Shown here one piece after another: positions 56,654 through 64,000 of a DNA stretch of 64,000 nucleotides (within the stretch, counting starts at the first letter, position 1; the number at the start of each line of letters is the position of its first letter). A program made the translations under genes and the position numbers. A model generated the notes under the pieces. It worked only from the letters and a program-made list of their open reading frames with translations. It was not told the origin of the DNA and made no database searches. Source of the DNA: Rhodanobacter denitrificans (GTDB lineage: Bacteria > Pseudomonadota > Gammaproteobacteria > Xanthomonadales > Rhodanobacteraceae). The stretch covers positions 1 to 64,000 of the forward strand of contig QFPO01000001.1 in assembly GCA_003241385.1 (NCBI GenBank), given 5' to 3'.

Positions 56654-57631
56654 CTACTCGATCATGCCGTCCGGATAGCTGCGATACAGCCACTGTGGAT
56701 AGCGCGGGGTAGGCTCGTGCGTCTTGCGCCAGCGCGAGAACAGATACTGTCCGAGATCATGTTCGCGGTGGCGTGTCAGATTCAACGCCCACATCGCGTG
56801 TCGATGGGCGATGGTCTGCGGGATCCAGTTCGGTCGGACATCGGACGTGAAGTCCAAATCGCAGGTAAAACCGCAGTGCTTCATCAGCATATGCAGTTCG
56901 TGGCGCACGTACTCGCGGTTGTGGCGCCCGTGGGGACCGTATCCGGAATACTGATCGTAGACGTTGCGTCCTTCCAGGAGGGCGACGACGGACTCATACC
57001 GTGCAGAATTGGGTGTGGTCAGAACCATCGTCCCGCCGGGCTTGAGTTTGCGCCACAGTTCGGTGACCGCCTGGTAAGGATGCATGATGAAGTGCTCGAG
57101 CACTTCGCAGAACAGGATCAAGTCGTAACGCTCGTCCTCGACCGGCAACGCATCCTCTTCCAGATTGATGTTCATGTAATCGACGTCGAACTCGCGCGAC
57201 TCGCCGCTGCCGACGTTCCAGCGCACGTGTTGTACACCACGATCCGCTCCGAGCGGATGGAAGTAGTTCACGTAGTCGAACGTCAGCTTCGGCCGTTGAG
57301 TTTTGAGCAGGGCCGACATGAAATAGGGATTCGCTCCGATCTCGAGCGCGGTGCCCTCGATAGCGTCCGGTACCAGCGCCAGCGTGTACAGGAAGCGATC
57401 GAGATCGGCATTGAGATAGCCCTCGAGTTCCGGCGATGGCGGGACATCATCGATCGACAGCGTCGCCAGTTCACCGAGGATCGCAGCTCGTGCCGCGCCG
57501 GTCGGAATATCGATGCCCCGAAACCGGAATTCCGCTGGGGCATTCAACGTCGAGCCTCTGGAAAGCTCCCACATCAGTCCCTTCAGGCGCATCGCGAGTT
57601 TCTCGTAATTGGTCCGTACGGATACTAGCAT
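56654..57631 (-). CDS. Class I SAM-dependent methyltransferase
   Basis: A 325-residue predicted methyltransferase. The SAM site is visible in ALEIGANPYFMSALLKTQRP, VDYMNINLEEDALPVEDERYDLILFCEVLEHF (motifs II and III) and LKPGGTMVLTTPNSARYESV. Substrate unknown; the LEHF and PNSAR style is seen in UbiG/Methyltransf_11 proteins in polysaccharide or glycan loci. Translation could start at the ATG at 57631 or the TTG at 57724; I prefer the ATG because the extension is mostly Arg and lacks similarity. It is isolated between a hypothetical gene and a c-di-GMP gene; the DNA is less GC-rich than its neighbours, which hints at transfer. Confidence 0.82.
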   Translation of the reverse strand: MLVSVRTNYEKLAMRLKGLMWELSRGSTLNAPAEFRFRGIDIPTGAARAAILGELATLSIDDVPPSPELEGYLNADLDRFLYTLALVPDAIEGTALEIGANPYFMSALLKTQRPKLTFDYVNYFHPLGADRGVQHVRWNVGSGESREFDVDYMNINLEEDALPVEDERYDLILFCEVLEHFIMHPYQAVTELWRKLKPGGTMVLTTPNSARYESVVALLEGRNVYDQYSGYGPHGRHNREYVRHELHMLMKHCGFTCDLDFTSDVRPNWIPQTIAHRHAMWALNLTRHREHDLGQYLFSRWRKTHEPTPRYPQWLYRSYPDGMIE

Positions 57632-57762
57632 CCGCTGCCGGTGCCGGACGTTTCGGTTCCGAGTCCGTGTGCGAAAGCGAAACACAAGTGCTCGCGAGAG
57701 GAGAATCCGCTCAAGCGGCTTCAATCGTCGGTGGCGGGACCTTCAGCCTCGATCGACTCGTG

Positions 57763-59853
57763 TCAGCCGAGACGTACCGCCAGTTCGGACGGGGGACACG
57801 GAACGCCCAGATGAAATCCCTGCAGCGAGGTGCAGCCCAGTTCGGTCAGCAGATGCTGCTGGTCCGCGGTCTCGACGCCCTCGGCGATGACCGCCAGATT
57901 CAGCGTACGTCCGAGTGCGATGATCGCCGACACGATCGCAGCGTCCTCGCCGCCGCGTACCAGGTCCTTGACGAAAGCGCGATCGATCTTGAGCTCGCTG
58001 GCCGGCAGGCGCTTGAGGTACAGCAGGCTCGAATAGCCGGTACCGAAATCGTCGATCGAGATGCCCACGCCGAGTTCGGCGAGTCGCCGCAGGATCGCGA
58101 GGCTGGCTTCGGGGTCGTGCATCGCGGTCGATTCGGTGATTTCCAGCACCAGCGAGCCCGGCGGGATCGCATGCGCCGCCAGCGCGTCGCTGATCTTGCC
58201 GAACAGGGTCGGCGAGCGGAACTGCACCGGCGACAGATTGACCGACACCGACGGCACGTCCAGGCCCTGCGCGCGCCATTCGGCGAGCTGGCGACAGGCC
58301 TCGTAGATGACCCAGCGGCCGATCTCCAGGATCAGTCCGCTCTTCTCGGCCAGCGGCACGAAGCGGTCGGGCAGGATCATGCCGTGCTGCGGATGGTGCC
58401 AGCGCAGCAGAGCCTCGACGCCGACCGGCGGACCGGACGGCGCCTTCAGCTTGATCTGGTAGTGCAGCGCCAGTTGTCCGAGGCCGAGCGCGCGGCGCAG
58501 GTCCTGCGTCAGCGCCAGTTCCTCGTGCGCACCGCGGTTCATCGACGGCTCGAACAGGCAGTAGGCGTTGCGTCCCTGGTCCTTGGCCCAGTACATCGCG
58601 GCATCGGCGTTGGCGAGCAGTTCGCGCGCGTTAGTGCCGTCGGGACCGAAGATCGCAACGCCGATGCTCGCGGTGATGCCGATCTCGCCGCGCTCGACCT
58701 GCACCGGCAGCGCGATCTGCTGCAGCAGCTTCTCGGCGAGCGTGGCTGCATCGGAGGCATCGTCGACGTCGGCGAGCACGACCAACTCGTCGCCGCCCAG
58801 ACGCGCCAGCGTGTCGCCGTCGCGGATGCTGCCCTGAAGGCGGTGCGCGAGTTCGAGCAGCAGCTTGTCGCCGACCGGATGACCATAGGCATCGTTGACG
58901 GCCTTGAAGCCGTCGAGATCGACGAACAGCAGTGCGAAGCGCTGGCCGTTGCGCGATCCGCGGCGGATCGCGTGCTCGAGCCGGTCCTCGAGCAGCAGCC
59001 GGTTCGGCAGCTTGGTCAGGTTGTCGTGCAGCGCGAGATAGGTCAGCTCCTGGTTCGCCTTCTGCAACGAATCGGTCAGCAAGGTCGTGCGCTCCTGCAG
59101 GCGACGGTCGAGCAGCGCGGTCACCAGCGCCATGCCGAGGATCGCGAACGTCGCGGTGCCGACCAGGCTTGCCAGCCAGTGCTGCGGAATGCCGCCCGAC
59201 AGCGCCGCGCCGCAGAAACTGCCTTCGGGAAACCGCGCCGCAGCCATGCCGGTGTAATGCATGCCGACGATCGCCAGCCCCATGACCAATGCCGCGATCA
59301 GACGGTGGCGGCCGACGCCCTGGCCGGCGTCCTTACGCAGCGAGAACGCGATCCACAGCGCCGTGCCGGCCGCGGCCACCGCGATCAGGATCGACGCCGC
59401 GAACCAGATCGGGTCGTAGTCGATGCCCGGCGCCATGCGCATCGCCGCCATGCCCACGTAATGCATCGCGGCGATGCCGCTGCCGAGCACCGCGGCCGCG
59501 ACACACAATCTGCGTGGCGGCAGGCTCGGCCCGGACACGACCCAGAGCGCGTAGCCGGAGCTGGCGATCGCGATCAGCAGCGAGTACAGCGTGATCGCCA
59601 GGTCGTAGCCGAGCGGGATCGGCAGCTGGAACGCCAGCATGCCGATGAAGTGCATCGACCAGATGCCGAACCCCATCGCGATCGCGCCGCCGATCAGCCA
59701 GCCGCGCGCCGCCCAGCCGCGGCTGGCGTCGATGCGTCCGGCCATGTCGAGCGCGACGAACGAGGCGAGCGCTGCGACCAGAAACGAGATTGCGACCAGC
59801 GCAAGATTGTAGGTGCCGACGAGCATCGGATGGGCCAGAAGGGATTTGTCCAA
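57763..59853 (-). CDS. MHYT-GGDEF-EAL membrane protein, bifunctional c-di-GMP turnover
   Basis: A 696-residue inner-membrane protein. Seven helices form an MHYT sensor with three MH-x-x-GM motifs (MHFIGM, MHYVGM and MHYTGM, near residues 67, 130 and 198) thought to bind copper or gases. The GGDEF domain has the active-site GGDEL at residues 353-357; the EAL domain has EALL at 480-483, DDFGTGYSSL and AEGVE, so phosphodiesterase residues are kept. A role in c-di-GMP metabolism is secure, the balance of activities is not. It is transcribed away from the ECF sigma gene. Confidence 0.92.
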   Translation of the reverse strand: MDKSLLAHPMLVGTYNLALVAISFLVAALASFVALDMAGRIDASRGWAARGWLIGGAIAMGFGIWSMHFIGMLAFQLPIPLGYDLAITLYSLLIAIASSGYALWVVSGPSLPPRRLCVAAAVLGSGIAAMHYVGMAAMRMAPGIDYDPIWFAASILIAVAAAGTALWIAFSLRKDAGQGVGRHRLIAALVMGLAIVGMHYTGMAAARFPEGSFCGAALSGGIPQHWLASLVGTATFAILGMALVTALLDRRLQERTTLLTDSLQKANQELTYLALHDNLTKLPNRLLLEDRLEHAIRRGSRNGQRFALLFVDLDGFKAVNDAYGHPVGDKLLLELAHRLQGSIRDGDTLARLGGDELVVLADVDDASDAATLAEKLLQQIALPVQVERGEIGITASIGVAIFGPDGTNARELLANADAAMYWAKDQGRNAYCLFEPSMNRGAHEELALTQDLRRALGLGQLALHYQIKLKAPSGPPVGVEALLRWHHPQHGMILPDRFVPLAEKSGLILEIGRWVIYEACRQLAEWRAQGLDVPSVSVNLSPVQFRSPTLFGKISDALAAHAIPPGSLVLEITESTAMHDPEASLAILRRLAELGVGISIDDFGTGYSSLLYLKRLPASELKIDRAFVKDLVRGGEDAAIVSAIIALGRTLNLAVIAEGVETADQQHLLTELGCTSLQGFHLGVPCPPSELAVRLG

Positions 59854-60280
59854 AAATGTTCGGACAAAACAGCAATTAGCATGCCATCGCGGCGGGGCGC
59901 GACACGCGGTGCGGCGAGGGCGTGCCGTGCTTCCGATGACGGCGCGCGGTCCGAAACTGACGAAAACGTCAGTTCGGCGTACGAACGGAGAGGCGATCCG
60001 GACGCGACGCCAGGCTTCGGGGAGAGAGACATCGGACCGAAATCGATTCGGCAGCCTCCTGGCGTGTTCGCCGAGTCAGTTCCTGCGAACTGTTCAGGTA
60101 TCGACGTGCTGCGATGGCGCCGTTCGGCCGACGGCGCCGCAGGGCACAACGCGGCGTGCCGGTCCTCCGCCGCGGCCGAACGGGCGGTCCGACCCAGCGT
60201 GGCGGTCGGGCCGCCTGCATCCGAACGGCGTCGATCTGCGTAGAGAGGCCATCGAGAACCGCAGCGGAACCTGGCATACC
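59854..60280. other. Divergent intergenic region with a palindrome, between the MHYT gene and ECF sigma gene
   Basis: About 430 bases without a credible gene. ACTGACG-AAAA-CGTCAGT at 59956-59973 is a perfect 7-base inverted repeat, with flanks that extend the pairing over one bulge. It could be an operator for the MHYT gene or the sigma operon. No tRNA or other RNA was seen. Promoters for both genes are expected here but no hexamers stand out. Confidence 0.55.
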
Positions 60281-60907
60281 ATGGCCACCGACTTCACGAG
60301 GAGACCGTCGCCCCCGCAGGCGGCCAGTCCGGTGTCCATCCCAACGCCCACGCCGCGCGATGCCCACGACTGGACCGGCGACATGCTGGCGGTCGCCCGG
60401 ACGCGCGACCGCGCCAGCTTCATGCGCATCTACGACCATTTCATGCCGCGGCTGTGTCTTTATCTGCGCGGCCTAGGCAGTCCGGACGCGGTCGCCGAGG
60501 AGCTCGCGCAGGAATCCCTGCTGCGCCTGTGGCATCGGGCCGCGCAGTACGACCCGCAGCACGGCGCCGTGTCGACCTGGCTGTTCCGCATCGGCCGGAA
60601 TCTGCACATCGATCGCGTGCGATGCGAGCAGGGCTGGGTCCAGGTGCTCGAGGATGCGATCCCGACCTCCGACGAGGAGCTGGCGCGCCCGTTTTCCGCC
60701 GCCGAGGATTATGCCGAACAGACACGCCTGCAGCGCCGCATCCAGGAACTGCCGGTGGTGCAGGCACGACTGATGCGGATGTCCTACTTCGAGGCCAAGA
60801 CCCATCAGGAAATCGCCGACGAACTGCAGATGCCGCTGGGCACCGTGAAGTCGCATCTGCGCCGCGCATTCCTGCGCCTGCAGGGCCAAGTACGAGATCA
60901 GCCGTGA
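60281..60907 (+). CDS. RNA polymerase ECF sigma factor
   Basis: A 208-residue ECF sigma factor. Region 2 runs FMRIYDHFMPRLCLYLRGLG to VSTWLFRIGRNLHIDRVR and binds the -10 element. Region 4 (ELPVVQARLMRMSYFEAKTHQEIADELQMPLGTVKSHLRRAFLRL) binds the -35 element. The ChrR-type anti-sigma gene overlaps its stop as GTGA. This pairing, known from Rhodobacter RpoE-ChrR, suggests release upon singlet oxygen or peroxide stress. The ATG at 60281 has no clear ribosome site. Confidence 0.93.
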   Translation: MATDFTRRPSPPQAASPVSIPTPTPRDAHDWTGDMLAVARTRDRASFMRIYDHFMPRLCLYLRGLGSPDAVAEELAQESLLRLWHRAAQYDPQHGAVSTWLFRIGRNLHIDRVRCEQGWVQVLEDAIPTSDEELARPFSAAEDYAEQTRLQRRIQELPVVQARLMRMSYFEAKTHQEIADELQMPLGTVKSHLRRAFLRLQGQVRDQP

Positions 60908-61575
60908 ACCCGCACCATCATCTCGATCCCTCCACCGTGCTCAGCTACGCGGCCGGCGCCCTGGCGACGGAAGTGGCGATCGTCGCCGCCACGCATCTGG
61001 AAACCTGTGCGCATTGCCGTACCCGCGTCGAGGAGGCCGAGCGCATCGGCGGTCAGCTGGTCGAGCAGCAACAGCCGGCCTCGACCGCCGCCGGCCGCCT
61101 GGCCGATCTGCGTGCCTCGATGCTGCATCGGCTCGACGAGCCGGCACCGCCGGCCGCCGCACCGGCGCCGCGGTCCGCACCGTACGAGGACGACGATCGG
61201 TTGCCGACGCCGCTGCATCCGTACTTCGGTGCCTCGTATCGCGACCTGAAATGGCGCTGGATGGCGCCGGGCGTGCACTGCATCCGGGCATCGGGCACGA
61301 ACACCGGCACCCTGCTGATGCTCAAGATCGGTCCGGGCCGCAGCATGCCGGTGCACGGCCACGGCGGCACCGAGCTGACCCAGATCCTGCGCGGCGCCTA
61401 CCACGACGCACTCGGGCACTTCGCGCCCGGCGACGTCGCCGACCTCGACAGCGACGTGGAGCATCAGCCGGTGACGGTGCCGGGCACGTCCTGCATCTGC
61501 GTCTCGGCGCTCGACGCGCCGCTGCGCTTCCCGGGCTGGCTGGCGCGCCGGCTGCAGCCGCTGTTCAAGCTGTGA
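60904..61575 (+). CDS. ChrR-type anti-sigma factor with cupin domain
   Basis: A 223-residue zinc anti-sigma factor. The N-terminal HxxxCxxC is at H31, C35 and C38 (HLETCAHC), the ZAS motif that sequesters the sigma factor. The C-terminal cupin (KWRWMAPGVHCIRA to FAPGDVADLDSDVEHQP) has the metal ligands H151, H153 and E157 (HGHGGTE). In Rhodobacter ChrR, singlet oxygen acts through the cupin to release the sigma factor. It starts with GTG overlapping the sigma gene by four bases. No target genes such as photolyase or cfa are adjacent. Confidence 0.9.
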   Translation: MNPHHHLDPSTVLSYAAGALATEVAIVAATHLETCAHCRTRVEEAERIGGQLVEQQQPASTAAGRLADLRASMLHRLDEPAPPAAAPAPRSAPYEDDDRLPTPLHPYFGASYRDLKWRWMAPGVHCIRASGTNTGTLLMLKIGPGRSMPVHGHGGTELTQILRGAYHDALGHFAPGDVADLDSDVEHQPVTVPGTSCICVSALDAPLRFPGWLARRLQPLFKL

Positions 61576-62015
61576 AGTGGAAGGCGGGGCGTTGAGCGGC
61601 CGACGCAGACGTGCCCCGGTGACCTTCACCAGAGCCCACGCAACGATTCATCATCCTCCACTCGCCGTGTCCGGCGTAGATGACGCGCAGGTGGACTCGG
61701 TCCGGACATGCCCCTCGTCCTGATCTGAAGCCTCCACGCCCGCCAACCAGGGCCGGCCTGTGTTTCCGGCTCCATCCCCGTGGTCTCAGGCGCTCATGCG
61801 CGAGCGCCGTTCGCAACGAGCGAGGAGTGAGCTTCCGCCGCCGTCATCCGTTCGATGGCCCGCGGCCATTCGGCCGGCGACGCGATGACGGCCGAATCGC
61901 ACGGCGGTGGCGTCGGCCACCCGGTCGAATCGGCAGCCGGTCGGCCGGATCGGCTGCGTTCCGGTGGCGCATCGGCGGCGGGCACCGTCGATGCGCTCGG
62001 ATTCGCGGGAGTGCT
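61576..62015. other. Convergent spacer between the ChrR gene and a beta-helix gene
   Basis: About 440 bases without a convincing gene, RNA or hairpin. Frames here have no ribosome sites and an unnatural Arg/Pro composition. Confidence 0.55.
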
Positions 62016-63482
62016 TCAGTACGACGGACATCCGGGGCAGAGCTCGAAATCCGCGACGAAGATTTCATCGCCGGTTCCGTGCTCTTTCAGCTCGTAGGCG
62101 CCGATGTCGGCGGCTTTGCCGACGATGCGCGGGAAGCCCGTGCCGCGCTGGTCGAACGCATGGCCGTTGTCGTCACCTGCATCCACGGCCGGGCTGTCCG
62201 GCGGCAGCGCATGAGTCCAGGTCGGGCCGCCGTTGTCGGCCAGCGCCCCGAGCATCGGATCATCGGAGAGGGTGTCGGCCGGCAGCTGCAGCGGCGAGTA
62301 GCCGATCAGGTTGTGACTGCCGGACACCGCGGTCGTGTCGCCGCCGCTGCCGATGTCCGAAGACAGGCCACCGCTGCCGTCGTCGAGTATGTTGCCGGCG
62401 ATGATGCTGTTGGCGATATGCGTGGGCACCTCGCCGGTGCCCAGCAGCAGCCCGGCTCCGTACGGCGCGTTCTCGGCGTTGCGCTCGATGTTGAGCGTGA
62501 TGGTGCTGTTGATCACCGTCAGCTGCGAGGTCATGCCGATGTACAGGCCGGCGCCGATGATCGATTCGCCGGCGACATTGCCGGAAATGGTGCTGCTGAC
62601 GATGTCGATCGGATCGCCGTATATCGCGTCCATCATCAGCAGGCCGCCATTGCTGCCCGCGGTGTTGTTGGCGATGGTGGTGTTTTGCACGGCGCCGCCG
62701 CCGAACACCCAGGCTCCGCCCGATTGTCCCTTGAAACCATTGTCGGCGCCGCGGGCGGTATTGCCGGCGATGGTGGTTCGGACGAACTCCGCCCGTCCCA
62801 TCGAGAACACGCCGCCGCCCACGCCGAAGCCACTCAGGTTCGCCGGACCATCACTGATCGCCCGATTACCGGTGATCGAGGTGTTGTCGAGATAGATCCC
62901 GGCGGCGGCGTATACACCGCCGCCCATGGCGTTGCGATCGCCGTCGACTCGGGCCGTGCAGTCGCGTACAGCCGCATTCATCAGGAAAACAGTCCCGTTC
63001 GAAGCAATGCAGCCACCGCGGACGTGGCCTTCGGCGGGCTCGTTGCGCCCGTTGCGAACGGTGAGACCGTTGATCAGGAAGCCGCCGGCGCCCTCGTGCT
63101 GGAAGATGGGCGACTGGTCCTTGCCGTCGATGGCGAGCTGCTCGGCGGACGGGCCGACCAGGAATATCTCCTCCTGCGGTACACGTATAGCGCCGGTTTC
63201 CAGGGTGATCGCGCTGCAGGTCAGCTGGGACAGATCGATGGTGTCGCCGCTGCCGGCCTGCGTGTCGATCACCGCTCGCAGGCTGCCCGGCCCGCTGTCG
63301 TCGCAGTTCTCGATGATCCAGGTTTCGGTGCCATCGGGAGAGGCCGAGTCGGTCGTCGCCCGCGATGCAGCCGTGTCGATGAGAAGTGGGCCGGCCAGGA
63401 CGTGGGCGACCGTGAGGGTGCCGACGACGACCAGCACGAGGGGTTTGAGCCGCGGCATTCGCGGCGTATGAAGGGTGGACAT
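62016..63482 (-). CDS. Secreted parallel beta-helix protein (choice-of-anchor Q type)
   Basis: A 488-residue exported protein. The signal peptide (RLKPLVLVVVGTLTVAHVLA) is followed by a CSLREAI-like start (IENCDDSGPGSLRAVIDTQA) and many beta-helix turns with T-I-x-x-N (FVRTTIAGNTARG, NTTIANNTAGSNGG, SSTISGNVAGESI, NSTITLNIERNA). The end SPAVDAGDDNGHAFDQRG, then ADIGAYE, is the choice-of-anchor Q signature. The last residues DEIFVADFELCPGCPSY contain a variant of the F-x-DGF motif. AGGAG lies nine bases before the ATG at 63482. Likely surface or secreted polysaccharide- or adhesin-like function; unknown. Confidence 0.86.
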   Translation of the reverse strand: MSTLHTPRMPRLKPLVLVVVGTLTVAHVLAGPLLIDTAASRATTDSASPDGTETWIIENCDDSGPGSLRAVIDTQAGSGDTIDLSQLTCSAITLETGAIRVPQEEIFLVGPSAEQLAIDGKDQSPIFQHEGAGGFLINGLTVRNGRNEPAEGHVRGGCIASNGTVFLMNAAVRDCTARVDGDRNAMGGGVYAAAGIYLDNTSITGNRAISDGPANLSGFGVGGGVFSMGRAEFVRTTIAGNTARGADNGFKGQSGGAWVFGGGAVQNTTIANNTAGSNGGLLMMDAIYGDPIDIVSSTISGNVAGESIIGAGLYIGMTSQLTVINSTITLNIERNAENAPYGAGLLLGTGEVPTHIANSIIAGNILDDGSGGLSSDIGSGGDTTAVSGSHNLIGYSPLQLPADTLSDDPMLGALADNGGPTWTHALPPDSPAVDAGDDNGHAFDQRGTGFPRIVGKAADIGAYELKEHGTGDEIFVADFELCPGCPSY

Positions 63483-63532
63483 GACGAAGAACTCCTGGAT
63501 GGAGAGGGTTCCGGCATGCAGCCGGGAAGGGG

Positions 63533-64000
63533 TCAATCGACGCCGGCTTGGAAGCCGTCGCGGAAGATCAGATCGTCCGGGGTGGGCGCCGCCTCGAAAG
63601 CGCCGACGTCGATCGCGGCGCCTTGCACGCGCGCTCCGCCGTCGGCATCGAAAGTTCCCGCGCCGCCCTGTGGGCTGTCGGTGCCGCTGTCGATCAGCGG
63701 GGAGTGCGGCCGCAGGCGGGCATCGTCCACCGACACGAAGCCCGGATCCCCCGTGCCGGGCGCGATGTTGCCCGCGGGGGATCCTTCGATGGAGCCATAG
63801 TGCACTCGCGTCAGCACGACACCGGCGCCGTTGATCCACAGATCCTGCGTATCGGCGTCGGCATCATTGCCCCAGGTCACGCTGTTGCTCAGATGGATCA
63901 GGCCATTGCCGAAGGTGATCAGCGTGATGCCGCTGCCGAGCCAGCCATCGCCGCTCGACTGCGTGCCGGTGACGGTGATCTGCGCCAGATGGGCGATGGC
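63533..64000 (-). CDS. Secreted beta-helix protein, C-terminal part, cut by the window edge
   Basis: An open frame runs from the right edge to a stop at 63533, leaving 155 residues of a longer protein. The sequence (AIAHLAQITVTGTQSSGDGW, GLIHLSNSVTWGNDADADTQ, HYGSIEGSPAGNIAPGTGDP) is of the parallel beta-helix type, with DPGFVSVDDARLRPHSPLID, then GTFDADGGARVQGAAIDVGAFE at the C-terminus. It ends DDLIFRDGFQAGVD, the F-x-DGF motif at the very end. It lies 50 bases upstream of the complete paralogue on the same strand, so a tandem pair is likely. Confidence 0.8.
   Translation of the reverse strand, partial: AIAHLAQITVTGTQSSGDGWLGSGITLITFGNGLIHLSNSVTWGNDADADTQDLWINGAGVVLTRVHYGSIEGSPAGNIAPGTGDPGFVSVDDARLRPHSPLIDSGTDSPQGGAGTFDADGGARVQGAAIDVGAFEAAPTPDDLIFRDGFQAGVD

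Noticed and set aside
57634..57724. TTG-started N-terminal extension of the methyltransferase
   Set aside because: The extra 31 residues are mostly Arg with no similarity and no ribosome site.

Overview
The window is about 64 kb of high-GC chromosomal DNA with dense, mostly convincing gene neighbourhoods of a gammaproteobacterium in the Lysobacterales (Xanthomonadales). The evidence is the locus content: scpA-scpB-rluB, bolA/PPIase/smc/zipA, purMN divergent from a DUF2066 gene, a DUF2066/CDP-alcohol transferase/PerM-like/hda run, MurU/AmgK, an Rrf2-led suf operon with sufBCDS, kdkA next to a glycosyltransferase 9 gene, and moaACDE. Several secreted proteins carry an F-x-DGF-type motif, which I associate by inference with Rhodanobacteraceae-like genera such as Dokdonella or Tahibacter. 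The genus is not proven. No rRNA, tRNA, CRISPR array, prophage or insertion sequence was seen.

Layout. 1-3646: an 18-bp tandem repeat, then rluB, scpB and scpA on the minus strand. 4163-10112: yciI-like gene, bolA, a lipoprotein PPIase, smc and zipA on the plus strand. 10254-16068: a DUF3108 gene and an accessory block with a small secreted protein and a 1382-residue surface protein, which has eight near-identical Ig-like repeats and an M30-like peptidase domain whose HExxH motif has become HHFAH. 16194-23121: purM-purN, a DUF2066/CDP-alcohol transferase/AI-2E transporter/hda run, and amgK-murU. 23229-29644: Rrf2 regulator, sufBCDS, a GNAT protein and an unusual Fur-type DNA-binding protein.

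29701-39423: an iron-uptake region. A first transcription unit under a Fur-box-like palindrome encodes a PepSY membrane protein, a periplasmic DUF2271 protein, a DUF4198 protein, the flavin transferase ApbE and a membrane-anchored diflavin reductase. A second unit, with a perfect 7-1-7 palindrome over its -35 element, encodes a TonB-dependent siderophore receptor. It is followed by a PiuC-type dioxygenase, a Sel1-repeat protein and a Rieske protein. The DUF2271 protein carries a D-G-V-T-G-A-T sequence that fits the ApbE flavinylation site. I therefore propose that the first unit is an extracytosolic, covalently flavinylated electron-transfer chain that reduces imported ferric siderophores. This is the best candidate in the window for a poorly described system.

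39642-49440: ppsA (minus strand) and its regulator ppsR (plus strand) flank a CadC-like TPR regulator and two secreted proteins. 49535-54835: a YqiB-family gene, a heptosyltransferase-like gene, kdkA, a metallo-beta-lactamase-fold hydrolase and moaACDE. 55032-64000: sodC, a small EF-hand-like protein, a hypothetical gene, a methyltransferase, an MHYT-GGDEF-EAL protein, an ECF sigma/ChrR anti-sigma pair, and two minus-strand parallel beta-helix proteins, the second cut by the window edge.

Many genes overlap by 1-4 bases (ATGA, GTGA, TGATG), so most clusters are probably co-transcribed. At least two genes have a TAnnnT -10 element ending six bases before the ATG, which suggests leaderless transcripts.
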